DNA of 8,065 nucleotides from Bacteroidota bacterium (GCA_021812745.1 JAKAMS010000041.1:1-8065); one strand, 5' to 3'; positions 1 to 7,606 are shown, counted from the stretch's first letter. Notes: generated by a model not told the origin, from the sequence alone. Translations and numbers: made by a program.

Positions 1-791
1 CAACAAGTTATTCTCTGCAAGTATCTACAAATAGCTCGTTCTCCAGTTTTGTTTACAATCAAAGCGGTCTAACTAACACAAGTCAACAAATAACAGGTTT
101 GAATATTTCGACAAAATATTTCTGGCGGGTAAGTGCAACAAATGGTTATGGAACATCAAGCTGGTCTTCTCCTTGGACTTTTACCACAAGATGTATGGGT
201 ACAGTATTTTATATTGATAAATCGTATAACGTGGTTCAGATTGGAAGACAATGCTGGCTAAGAGAGAACATGGATGTTGGAACAAGAATTAACAAAAATG
301 TAGAACAAACCAACAACGGTGTTATTGAAAAATATTGTTTTGAAGACAATGCCGCGGCAAATTGTACTAAGTTTGGCGGACTTTATCAGTGGGATGAAGC
401 GATGCAATATAGTAATACACAAGGGGCGCAAGGTATTTGTCCAACCGGATGGCACGTTCCAACCTTATATGATTTTGAAACTCTAAGCAGCACCGTTAAC
501 AATGACGGGAATGCATTAAAACTTCTTGGTGAAGGAACCGCTGAAGGCGCAGGGACAAACACAAGCGGATTTTCTGCTTTGTTAGCCGGTTATGGTTATG
601 ACACTGGCTTGAGCGGTGTTGGTTTTGTTTCAATTACTTTGGGACAAACTACATTTTTTTGGAGTTCAACCAAAGCCGGTACAGATAATGCTTACTACTT
701 AAACCTATTATATAATACTAGTGAAATCACCCGCGGTTATATTTATTATAATAAGAATAATGCTTTCAGCGTTCGCTGCATAAAGGATTAA
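1..791 (+). CDS. C-terminal part of secreted FN3 + FISUMP-domain surface protein (5' truncated)
   Basis: The reading frame is open from the first complete codon (base 3) to TAA at 789-791, so the gene begins outside the window. A TTG at 99 lies in mid-domain and is not a real start. Bases 3 to about 190 encode the end of a fibronectin type III domain (YSLQVSTNSSFSSF, TKYFWRVSATN, WSSPWTFTT). From about 190 to the stop is a FISUMP domain (TIGR02145 type), recognised by IGRQCWLREN at about 240-269, FGGLYQWDEAM, GICPTGWHVPT at 432-464, FWSST and the terminal FSVRCIKD. All six cysteines in the visible protein lie in this domain, which would suit three disulfides outside the cytoplasm. These proteins are typically large, modular, secreted or cell-surface proteins of Bacteroidota and Fibrobacteres; the FISUMP domain's molecular function is not established. 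No C-terminal sorting domain follows. The domain call is firm; the function is unknown. Confidence 0.88.
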   Translation, partial: TSYSLQVSTNSSFSSFVYNQSGLTNTSQQITGLNISTKYFWRVSATNGYGTSSWSSPWTFTTRCMGTVFYIDKSYNVVQIGRQCWLRENMDVGTRINKNVEQTNNGVIEKYCFEDNAAANCTKFGGLYQWDEAMQYSNTQGAQGICPTGWHVPTLYDFETLSSTVNNDGNALKLLGEGTAEGAGTNTSGFSALLAGYGYDTGLSGVGFVSITLGQTTFFWSSTKAGTDNAYYLNLLYNTSEITRGYIYYNKNNAFSVRCIKD

Positions 792-803
792 TAGAAAATT
801 AAT

Positions 804-841
804 TTCATCTGAATTTTTATTATCATTCATCTGGATTTTTA
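804..841 (+). repeat. 16-base imperfect direct repeat upstream of the thioredoxin-like gene
   Basis: TTCATCTGAATTTTTA (804-819) recurs as TTCATCTGGATTTTTA (826-841), with 15 of 16 bases identical and a 22-base period. The second copy ends on the first base of the AGGAAG Shine-Dalgarno-like sequence (841-846) of the next gene. It could be a duplicated regulator site or a replication-slippage product; the sequence does not decide. No clear -35/-10 pair was found in this 59-base gap, so the two flanking genes may be co-transcribed. Confidence 0.5.
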
Positions 842-850
842 GGAAGATTA

Positions 851-2206
851 ATGAAGAAGATTCTGCTTTCATTTATACTCATAGTTTTCAATTCATACCA
901 GGCTCAGAATGTAACCATTACCTTAAATGGAATTAACACCAATAAGGCAATACTATTTTCAATGCAAGGCGAAAAGACTTTTTTTGTTGATTCAGTAAAA
1001 TCTTCACAGAAAGATAAATTCAATTACAAGTTTGAGCAAACGGAACATCACCCCGGCATATACAGATTACAATTTGACAACAATAAGCGGATTGATTTCA
1101 TATATGATGGAGAAGAAGTAAATATTAGTGCCGGTGCAAATAATCTTTCCGATTCCGTTTCTGTTATTACATCTGAATCCAATAAACTATTTTATTTTTT
1201 TGTGAATCTTAACAAACAGTATAAAACAAAAACAGAATTGCTGCAGTTAATTCTTGTTCGTTACCCGAAAGATGATGACTATTATTCAGCAACACGCAAC
1301 AAACTTGTGCAACTTCAAAAACAATATTTGGAGTTTGTGAATGTAAGTTCGCAGAATAATCCGAATAATTTTATTGCGAGGTATATAAGATCATCGCAAT
1401 TACCGGTAGTTGATTTTACGCTTCCTCTGGATAAGCAATTGGCTTTTCTAAAAGCTCACGCATTGGATAAAGTTGATTTCAGCAATTCCGGATTAATTTA
1501 TTCCGACCTTTTCACGAACAAGACAATTGAGTATCTCACTTATTACCGGAACCCGCAGCTTCCCAAAGAACTTATAGAAAAAGAATTTATGGTTGCAGTG
1601 GATTCACTTCTTAACAAAGCCAAAGTAAACCAACTTGTTTATCAGCACATAACCGAGTATCTGATAGACGGATTTAAAAAATTCGGTTTAGATCAAACTC
1701 TCGACTATATTATTCAGAATTATGTAATCAAGGATGATCTTTGTCTCGATTCAAAAACCGAAAGCTCTATACAAAGAAGAATTGACCAGAATAAAAAACT
1801 GCCGGTAAATGCTGTGGCGCCAGATATAATTCTGCCTGATGTTGATGGTAGAAATGTTGACCTAAAAAAAATAACTTCTGATAAATTATTAATAGTATTC
1901 TACGCCAGTTGGTGCCCTCACTGCAAAGACTTAATCCCGGAGTTGAATAAGTTTTATAATGCACAGAAAGAAAAGAAATTTGAAGTAATGGCAATTTCTC
2001 TCGATGAGAAGAAAGATGACTGGATCAACTTCGTAAAGGACAATAACTTGAACTGGATTAATGTTTCCGACTTGAAAGGATGGGGATCAAAAGCGGCATC
2101 AGATTATTTTATTTATGCAACACCAACTATGTTTTTGCTCGATAGCGGGAAAAAGATTCTTGGAAAGCCGTTGACAATTTATGAGCTAAAACAGTTTTTA
2201 AAATAA
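851..2206 (+). CDS. Exported thioredoxin-fold (TlpA/AhpC-TSA type) thiol-disulfide oxidoreductase, CPHC active site
   Basis: This 451-residue protein starts at ATG, with AGGAAG at 841-846 four bases upstream as a ribosome-binding site. Residues 1 to about 19 form a Sec-type signal peptide (MKK, hydrophobic core, SYQAQ), placing it in the periplasm or cell envelope. Residues ~20-95 are beta-rich and resemble the DUF4369 domain that precedes thioredoxin folds in Bacteroidota TlpA-like proteins. Residues ~100-310 look largely helical and I do not recognise them. The thioredoxin fold covers ~320-451: APDIILPDVDG, then YASWCPHCK with redox cysteines C355 and C358, and the cis-proline P425 in ATPTMFLLD. 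CPHC is the DsbA-type dipeptide rather than the CEPC/CVPC of ResA and TlpA, hinting at a more oxidising role, but the active site alone does not fix direction. A third cysteine, C298, lies outside the fold. The gene follows the FISUMP gene by 59 bases, possibly as an operon, and converges on the helicase gene. The family call is sure; the substrate is unknown. Confidence 0.88.
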   Translation: MKKILLSFILIVFNSYQAQNVTITLNGINTNKAILFSMQGEKTFFVDSVKSSQKDKFNYKFEQTEHHPGIYRLQFDNNKRIDFIYDGEEVNISAGANNLSDSVSVITSESNKLFYFFVNLNKQYKTKTELLQLILVRYPKDDDYYSATRNKLVQLQKQYLEFVNVSSQNNPNNFIARYIRSSQLPVVDFTLPLDKQLAFLKAHALDKVDFSNSGLIYSDLFTNKTIEYLTYYRNPQLPKELIEKEFMVAVDSLLNKAKVNQLVYQHITEYLIDGFKKFGLDQTLDYIIQNYVIKDDLCLDSKTESSIQRRIDQNKKLPVNAVAPDIILPDVDGRNVDLKKITSDKLLIVFYASWCPHCKDLIPELNKFYNAQKEKKFEVMAISLDEKKDDWINFVKDNNLNWINVSDLKGWGSKAASDYFIYATPTMFLLDSGKKILGKPLTIYELKQFLK

Positions 2207-2222
2207 TTATCCGGTAATTATT
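2202..2222. terminator. Possible weak bidirectional terminator between convergent genes
   Basis: AATAATTA (2202-2209) and TAATTATT (2215-2222) form a perfect 8-bp stem with a 5-base loop TCCGG. It lies at the convergent 3' ends of the thioredoxin-like gene, whose stop codon is inside the left arm, and the helicase gene, whose stop begins 15 bases away. On the plus strand the stem is followed by CTTTTG, and on the minus strand by TTTAAAAAC. The stem is entirely A/T and the U-tracts are short, so the position is the best support. Confidence 0.35.
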
Positions 2223-2237
2223 CTTTTGTTGAACAAC

Positions 2238-3809
2238 TTACTTTCTTTTCCTCGGTCCGGTACTTTTTCTATTTTGCGGTTCGTTTCTGTGTGGTTTCTG
2301 CGATACTATTTTATTATACATTTCAGGAATTGGTATAAGTAAATCATCTTCCGGGAAAACGCATTCAATTTTTTTACCAAGATATTCTTCCAGCTTCTGA
2401 AGTTCATACGAATCTTCTTCATCGGCAAAATTAATTGCTATACCCGAAGCTCCGGCACGGCCGGTACGCCCAATGCGATGCACATATTCTTCAACATCTT
2501 GAGGCATATTGTAATTGATAACATGCGAGATGGCTTCAACATGAAGACCGCGTGAGGCAACATCGGTTGCAACAAGTACTCGTACTTTGCCTGACCGGAA
2601 ATTTTCCAATCTTTTTATCCGCTGGGTTTGGTCCACTTCTCCCGAAAGAAGCGCACAGCTGATTCCGTATGTTTTAAATGTTTCCACTAACCGGCGTGCT
2701 TCATGACGCCTGTTAACAAATATCAAAACCCGTTCAAGCTTTTTTTGCATTATAATATTGTAAAGCAGAGTTGGTTTTTCCGCTATTGTGGTTATGTAGG
2801 TAATCTGTTCGATGCTTTGTACTGCAACATCTTCCGGTTTGACAGTAATCTCAAACGCCTGTCTTGTCCATGATTCCGCGAGCCGTTTCACATCACCCGT
2901 CATTGTAGCACTGAAAAACATTGTTTGCCGTTTCGCTTTCTGTGGAGTAGAGATTACAATTTGTTTTACGGAAGGAATAAATCCCATATCGAGCATTCTG
3001 TCTGCTTCATCAATAATTAAAATTTCTACTCTGCCTAAGTCAACAAGTTTCTTACGCATAAAATCAATTAAACGTCCAGGTGTGCAGATTAAAATATCGC
3101 ACGGTTCGCTTTGAAGAATTTTTTGCTGCTTTACGTAATCTATACCGCCTAGAAGTGATAGGATAGAACAAGGAACATATTTGCCAAGTGAGCGTGCATC
3201 TTTTTCAATTTGCAGAACAAGCTCTCGTGTAGGCGCAAGAATTAATGCCCGCGGAGTTCCGGGCTTCCTTTTTTTATCAATCTGCTGTTTAAGAATACGG
3301 TCAAAGATAGTAACAAGAAATGCCGCTGTTTTTCCGGTTCCTGTTTGAGCTTGTGCTGTAACGTCATCTCCGGCAAGCGATTTGGGAAGAGTCTCTGCTT
3401 GGACTTGTGTACAATACTGAAATCCTAAATCATAAATTGCATGAAGAATTTCTTTCGCCATATCAAGATCATGAAACCGCGTTTTACCATCAACCACTGG
3501 GACTTTAAATAATGAATCATCCCACGGTTCGGAAGAGATAATTTGAGCCGGTCGAGGAATGCTTGATTTACTTGGAACATTAGATTTGCCTTGACCTTTT
3601 TTTTCGTGACGAAGCCGGTATTCCTCACGCGTTTCTTTTTTATGTGGCTCGCGCGGATGATGTACGCCGCTTGTTTTGGTTTGAACATGAGGTTTTTGTT
3701 TTTGAGCAGATGATTTAGAATCTATTGGCTTTGCAGATGTGGCGGCAGAAACAGATTTCGGTTTAGCGCCAAATAAAGCTTTGAATTTTGTTATGTATTT
3801 TTTTAGCAA
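2238..3809 (-). CDS. DEAD-box ATP-dependent RNA helicase, RhlB-like
   Basis: This 523-residue cytoplasmic enzyme should unwind RNA duplexes using ATP in RNA decay or ribosome assembly. All core motifs are visible: Q-motif F112 and Q137, Walker A AQTGTGKT (154-161), Ia PTREL (193-197), GG (221-222), Ib TPGR (243-246), DEAD (267-270), SAT (300-302), IV IFVNRR (363-368), V ATDVASRG (414-421) and VI HRIGRTGR (444-451). The stretch RTGRAGASG, RGLHV and the region after motif VI (DEEDSYELQKLEEYLG) resemble RhlB more than RhlE or CsdA. Before the core lies a lysine-rich, low-complexity extension of about 105 residues, and the tail ends in basic RKRK; both are probably disordered RNA-binding arms. 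The start is TTG: an in-frame TAG lies three codons upstream and no ATG occurs until about residue 117, inside the core. No clear Shine-Dalgarno precedes it. The helicase call is sure; the exact orthology is not. Confidence 0.93.
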   Translation of the reverse strand: MLKKYITKFKALFGAKPKSVSAATSAKPIDSKSSAQKQKPHVQTKTSGVHHPREPHKKETREEYRLRHEKKGQGKSNVPSKSSIPRPAQIISSEPWDDSLFKVPVVDGKTRFHDLDMAKEILHAIYDLGFQYCTQVQAETLPKSLAGDDVTAQAQTGTGKTAAFLVTIFDRILKQQIDKKRKPGTPRALILAPTRELVLQIEKDARSLGKYVPCSILSLLGGIDYVKQQKILQSEPCDILICTPGRLIDFMRKKLVDLGRVEILIIDEADRMLDMGFIPSVKQIVISTPQKAKRQTMFFSATMTGDVKRLAESWTRQAFEITVKPEDVAVQSIEQITYITTIAEKPTLLYNIIMQKKLERVLIFVNRRHEARRLVETFKTYGISCALLSGEVDQTQRIKRLENFRSGKVRVLVATDVASRGLHVEAISHVINYNMPQDVEEYVHRIGRTGRAGASGIAINFADEEDSYELQKLEEYLGKKIECVFPEDDLLIPIPEMYNKIVSQKPHRNEPQNRKSTGPRKRK

Positions 3810-3911
3810 ATTTAACTACTGATTAGTTATAAAAACTTGAACTCGCTGTTTAATATAAGCAAAATGAAATTAAAGAATTAGAACACAGATACATGGGCAA
3901 TTAACATTCTA

Positions 3912-3920
3912 TGGTATACT
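3912..3920 (+). promoter_or_regulatory. Putative extended -10 promoter element
   Basis: TGGTATACT fits the extended -10 pattern TGnTATAAT with 5 of 6 bases in the hexamer. No -35 hexamer resembling TTGACA lies 16-18 bases upstream. It is oriented toward the small cysteine-protein gene, and a start about 7 bases downstream would fall just before the hairpin at 3929. This is a pattern match only; the core GTATAC is palindromic, so it could equally be part of a protein-binding site. Confidence 0.3.
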
Positions 3921-3928
3921 ATTGAAAG

Positions 3929-3970
3929 GTTAAATTTTGCCACGTATGTCAGCAAAAATTTAACTTTTTT
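3929..3970 (+). terminator. AT-rich hairpin followed by T6 (terminator- or attenuator-like)
   Basis: GTTAAATTTTGC (3929-3940) pairs with GCAAAAATTTAAC (3952-3964), giving 12 pairs with one bulged A and an 11-base loop. TTTTTT follows directly at 3965-3970. The form is that of an intrinsic terminator on the plus strand, though the stem is AT-rich and so not very stable. No plus-strand gene lies upstream within 1.7 kb, so it would act on a short leader RNA for the gene at 4036. It could also be an operator in the divergent region between the helicase and small-protein genes. The remainder of 3810-4035 shows nothing I can name. Confidence 0.45.
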
Positions 3971-4035
3971 CAAAGATATTTTCTTTATATAAATTTCCTC
4001 AAAATTCTTTCGATAATTAGTAAAAAAGCGCTAAT

Positions 4036-4212
4036 ATGATGGCTGTTGATTGTAAAAAGTGTCAATTTTTCAAAATAACCTGGGAAAAAGAACGTCCTTA
4101 TGCTTGCAAAGTATTTGGATTCAAATCTAAAAAGATCCCATCTATGGAAGTTTACTCCGCCGCCGGGAAAGAATGCCTAAAATTTTCCCCCAAATTGCCA
4201 GTTAAGAAGTAA
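4036..4212 (+). CDS. Small four-cysteine protein (58 aa), conserved uncharacterised family
   Basis: The frame ATG to TAA encodes 58 residues. It begins MMAVDCKKCQFF and contains TWEKERPYACKVFGFKSKKIPS and a C-terminal SAAGKECLKF. The four cysteines are C6, C9 (a CxxC pair), C24 and C47, an arrangement suited to binding one metal ion such as zinc. From memory, short proteins with the same pattern (CxxC, TWd, P-x-x-C, GFKSK-x-x-PS, SG-x-x-C-x-x-F) occur in many bacterial phyla, often labelled 'uracil-DNA glycosylase' although far too short to be one; I regard that label as an error carried between databases. The second ATG at 4039 is an equally possible start. No strong Shine-Dalgarno is visible. 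The gene stands alone, 142 bases before the tricorn gene. Retained spacing of cysteines and conserved-looking aromatics supports a real gene; the function is unknown. Confidence 0.8.
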   Translation: MMAVDCKKCQFFKITWEKERPYACKVFGFKSKKIPSMEVYSAAGKECLKFSPKLPVKK

Positions 4213-4221
4213 TTAAGTTCG

Positions 4222-4282
4222 CTCATAAGTCCGCATCAAACATCTCATTAAATTCAGAATTCCTAGTACAAATACTTATGAG
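4222..4282. repeat. Widely spaced 9-bp perfect inverted repeat upstream of the tricorn gene
   Basis: CTCATAAGT (4222-4230) and ACTTATGAG (4274-4282) are exact inverted copies separated by 43 bases, lying just after the small gene's stop and 72 bases before the protease start. No T-run follows, so a terminator is unlikely. It could be a pair of regulator half-sites, or chance in AT-rich DNA. A TATACT hexamer at 4291-4296 lies next to the right arm but has no recognisable -35. Confidence 0.35.
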
Positions 4283-4354
4283 TAAAAGTTTATACTTTAT
4301 TTCTGTCCTTTCAAAACTTTATATTTACAACCGAATAAACTGTTAGAGGTTTTT

Positions 4355-7300
4355 ATGAAAAAATTCTTCATCACTTCATTATTATTTTTCATTTTGTTTA
4401 CAAACTTTATCTTCGCTTCTTCCCAAGGAAGATTCATGCGCGATCCGGACATCAATAAAAACAAAATCGTATTTACATACGAAGGTGACCTTTGGATTGT
4501 AAATTCTAGCGGAGGAACAGCGGCGCGTTTAACAACATTTCCGGGCGATGAAAGCTCTGCAAAATTTTCTCCCGACGGCTCAACTATTGCATTCACAGGT
4601 TCTTATGATGTGCCATTTAATGTTTACACAATTTCAACTGACGGCGGTGAACCGAAAAGAATTACTTACAATCCCGGAGGCGGTCAATCAATCTGCTGGA
4701 CTCCCGATGGGAAACGAATAGTATTCCGGTCAGGATTCGAAAATTTTATTATGAGAGACGGAAATCTTTACTTCATTGATAAAGATGGTTCCGTTCCGGA
4801 AAGATTTCCGTTAGAACGCGGAGTGCGTTGCAGTTTCTCTGAAGATGGAACGAAATTTCTTTATGTAAGAAAAGGACCGGAAGAATATAACTGGAAAAGA
4901 TATAAAGGCGGATGGTACACGGATATCTGGATGTACGATTTTAAAGAGAACAAATTCACACCTATTACAGACTATGTTGGAAAAAATGCTTATCCAATGT
5001 GGATCGGAAAATTTATGTATTTCGTTTCCGATAGAGTTGGAGGGATTGCAAATATTTTCAAGCAAAATCTTGATACAAAAGAAATTATTCAGATAACAAA
5101 GTATAACGATGTTGATGTAATGACTCCATCGAACGATAAAGATCAAATAGTTTATATGCATGACGGCTATTTATATCTGCTCGACACAAAAACCGATCAA
5201 TCAAAAAAGATTGATGTAGATGTTCCTTCCGATAGATGGGAATTGAGAGACCGGGTGATCAATCCTAAAGATTATATTCACTACGCAACAATTTCTAACG
5301 ACGGTCAATCTGCCGCAGTTGAAGCGCGGGGAGACTTATTTACAGTTCCAACAGATAAAGGAAATACTTCTAATCTTTCAAATTCGCCCGGCACAAGAGA
5401 AATGTATCCTCAAATTTCTCCGGATGGAAAGTGGATAGCGTTCTTCTCAGATAAAAGCGGCGAGTATGAATTATATATTCAAAAAATTGAAGGCGGAGAA
5501 TGGATTCCATTAACTACTTCACTCAAGGAAACCAACTATCATTTGCTCTGGTCGCCGGATGGAAAAAAGATTCTTTTCGGAAATAAAGATTTTAAAATTT
5601 TCTATGTAGATGTTGATTCAAAAAAACTTGTGAAAATTGATGAATCGAATCAAATGAAGAACGATGAATTCTACTGGGAGATAAGCGATTACAATTGGTC
5701 GCCGGACAGCAAATGGATTTGCTACAGTTTCGTTCAATATAATAAGAACAGCCAGATTTTCATTTACAGTCTTGATCAAAACAAAAAGTATGCGGTAACA
5801 GACGATTTCTATGATAACCTATACCCGTCTTTTGACGCAAACGGAAAGTATCTATACTATGTATCAAGCAGAAATTTTGAGATACAAATGGATTTCTATG
5901 AGGATAACCACATTGTATCCGAGCCGCAAAAAATAATGGTTGTGCAACTGCAGGATGGAGAGAATCCTCCTTTTACAGATGCCGTAAAAAAAGATGAATC
6001 TAAAGAAACGAAAGGTTTTAAGATTGACACGGAAGGATTAATGAAAAGAACTTATCCCCTTCCGGTTGAAGCGGGAAATTATTTTTATTTGAAAGCAGGC
6101 AATGGTAAAGTGCTTTGGTGCTCGGTTCCAAAATTTACGGAAGCAGAGTACGAAGAAATATTCAAACCGAAGGGCGCTACAAAATGGGATCTACACATTT
6201 TTGATATGAAAGAGAAAAAAGAAAATGTGCTTAGTGATAAAATAAGAAGCTACGATCTCTCTACAAACGGCGAGCAGATGATCGTCCGCAAAGGATCGGA
6301 TATTTTTACTTCTTCCGTTAATGATGCATATAAATCTAAAAACGTAACTGATAAATTAAATGTAGAAGAAATGTCGTATACGGTAAATGTTCAAAAAGAA
6401 TGGAACCAGATTTTTGACGATACATGGCGCTGGTACCGGGATTTCTTCTTCGATCCCAATATGTTCAATATGGATTGGAAAGGATTGGGAGAAAAATACA
6501 AATCGTACATTCCATATTTAACATCTAGAAATGATTTGAACTGGGTTCTTCTTCAGTTGGTTGGAGAATTAAGTGTTTCCCACACATACATTGGCGGAGG
6601 TGATAACGGCTCTAAGAAAGCACCCGCAGCTACAAATCTTTACACCGGATGGCTCGGTGCCGATCTAATCAAAGACGGAAAAACTTCCTACTACAAGTTT
6701 GATAAAATTTACGGACCAACCGAATACAATTTGGATTTGAAGTCTCCGCTTGTTCGACCGGATATAGATCTTAAAGAAGGTGATTATCTGATTGCAATAG
6801 ACGGGAAAGAAATTAAAGCACCCGATGATTATAATAAATATCTTCAGGTTACAGACAAACAGAAAATTTCGGTAACTGTTAATAGTAAACCATCCTCCGA
6901 AGGTGCTAAAACGTATGAGATAGAACCGATAAGAAATAATCCTCAGCTTAGATATTTCAGATGGCTGACTGGAAATATCAACAAAGTATTAAAGGCAACA
7001 AACGGAGAAGTTGGGTACATGCACATAAACGCAATGAATGACGGCGGCATCGGCGAGTTCGATAAATTCTGGAGAGCGTTCAGATATAAAAAAGGAATTA
7101 TAATTGATATGAGAAGAAACTCCGGCGGATGGACAGAATATTTTATGACCGATAAATTGAAAAGAAAAATGGTTGGTTACAATGTTCTTCATGAAATGGT
7201 ACCGTTTAGATATCCGGGAAGTACATCAACCGGGCAATTTGTAGTTCTATCTAATGAATATAACGGTTCCGATGGCGAGGCATTCCTCGAAGATTTCAAG

Positions 7301-7606
7301 GCAAATGGTTTGGGAAAGATTGTCGGCGTTCCTTCCTGGGGCGGATTGACCGGAATATTAAATCAGCAGTCAACAATTGATAACGGATATGTCGAACAAT
7401 CGAACAATGGTTTCTTTGGCAAAGAGAGTAAATGGTGGATAGAAAATCACGGCGGCGATCCGGATATTTATATTGATAACGATCCGGCATCTGTTCAGCA
7501 GGGAAAAGATGTTCAGCTGGATAAAGCTATTGAAACTGTTTTGCAGGAGATCAAAGCTCATCCGTTTACATTTCCTCCTCAGCCGCCTTATCCGAATAAA
7601 AAATAA
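4355..7606 (+). CDS. Tricorn protease homologue (peptidase family S41B), exported
   Basis: This 1083-residue serine protease is close to the 1071 residues of Thermoplasma tricorn, which cuts proteasome-sized peptides into shorter ones. ATG is preceded by AGAGGT (4345-4350), a good ribosome-binding site. Residues 1 to about 21 form a signal peptide (MKKFF, long hydrophobic stretch, IFASS), so unlike the archaeal cytosolic enzyme this one should act in the envelope. Two beta-propeller regions follow (~30-300 and ~300-650), with WD40/TolB-like turns: FSPDG (71), WTPDG (115), FSEDG (161), ISPDG (354), WSPDG (399) and WSPDS (448). The C1 domain (~670-745) ends in S742-H743. A PDZ domain spans ~765-850 (GWLGAD, EGDYLIAIDG). 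The C2 domain (~884-1065) holds NSGG (922-925), nucleophile S972 followed by D973 in GSDGEAF, and E1030 in ENHG. These match tricorn S745/H746, S965/D966 and E1023, so the active site looks intact. The tail ends in a proline-rich PPQPPYP. It appears monocistronic; physiological substrates are unknown. Confidence 0.95.
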   Translation: MKKFFITSLLFFILFTNFIFASSQGRFMRDPDINKNKIVFTYEGDLWIVNSSGGTAARLTTFPGDESSAKFSPDGSTIAFTGSYDVPFNVYTISTDGGEPKRITYNPGGGQSICWTPDGKRIVFRSGFENFIMRDGNLYFIDKDGSVPERFPLERGVRCSFSEDGTKFLYVRKGPEEYNWKRYKGGWYTDIWMYDFKENKFTPITDYVGKNAYPMWIGKFMYFVSDRVGGIANIFKQNLDTKEIIQITKYNDVDVMTPSNDKDQIVYMHDGYLYLLDTKTDQSKKIDVDVPSDRWELRDRVINPKDYIHYATISNDGQSAAVEARGDLFTVPTDKGNTSNLSNSPGTREMYPQISPDGKWIAFFSDKSGEYELYIQKIEGGEWIPLTTSLKETNYHLLWSPDGKKILFGNKDFKIFYVDVDSKKLVKIDESNQMKNDEFYWEISDYNWSPDSKWICYSFVQYNKNSQIFIYSLDQNKKYAVTDDFYDNLYPSFDANGKYLYYVSSRNFEIQMDFYEDNHIVSEPQKIMVVQLQDGENPPFTDAVKKDESKETKGFKIDTEGLMKRTYPLPVEAGNYFYLKAGNGKVLWCSVPKFTEAEYEEIFKPKGATKWDLHIFDMKEKKENVLSDKIRSYDLSTNGEQMIVRKGSDIFTSSVNDAYKSKNVTDKLNVEEMSYTVNVQKEWNQIFDDTWRWYRDFFFDPNMFNMDWKGLGEKYKSYIPYLTSRNDLNWVLLQLVGELSVSHTYIGGGDNGSKKAPAATNLYTGWLGADLIKDGKTSYYKFDKIYGPTEYNLDLKSPLVRPDIDLKEGDYLIAIDGKEIKAPDDYNKYLQVTDKQKISVTVNSKPSSEGAKTYEIEPIRNNPQLRYFRWLTGNINKVLKATNGEVGYMHINAMNDGGIGEFDKFWRAFRYKKGIIIDMRRNSGGWTEYFMTDKLKRKMVGYNVLHEMVPFRYPGSTSTGQFVVLSNEYNGSDGEAFLEDFKANGLGKIVGVPSWGGLTGILNQQSTIDNGYVEQSNNGFFGKESKWWIENHGGDPDIYIDNDPASVQQGKDVQLDKAIETVLQEIKAHPFTFPPQPPYPNKK

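Noticed and set aside
99..101. TTG as the start of the FISUMP gene
   Set aside because: The frame continues open to the window edge and the upstream residues are FN3-like and continuous with the domain, so the TTG is an internal leucine codon.
2812..3114. 100-codon plus-strand open frame inside the helicase gene
   Set aside because: It lies opposite helicase motifs Ib, II and III, which are unquestionably coding on the minus strand, and encodes nothing recognisable.
3837..3859. TTGAAC and TATAAG as a plus-strand -35/-10 pair
   Set aside because: Only 11 bases separate them, far from the usual 16-18, and better placed elements exist downstream.
4284..4328. Imperfect direct repeat AAAAGTTTATACTT / AAAACTTTATATTT
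   Set aside because: Only 12 of 14 bases match and both are low-complexity A/T, so chance is sufficient.
4811..5161. 116-codon open frame on the minus strand inside the tricorn gene
   Set aside because: It is antisense to well-conserved propeller coding sequence and its translation shows no recognisable domain; it reflects the codon usage of the real gene.
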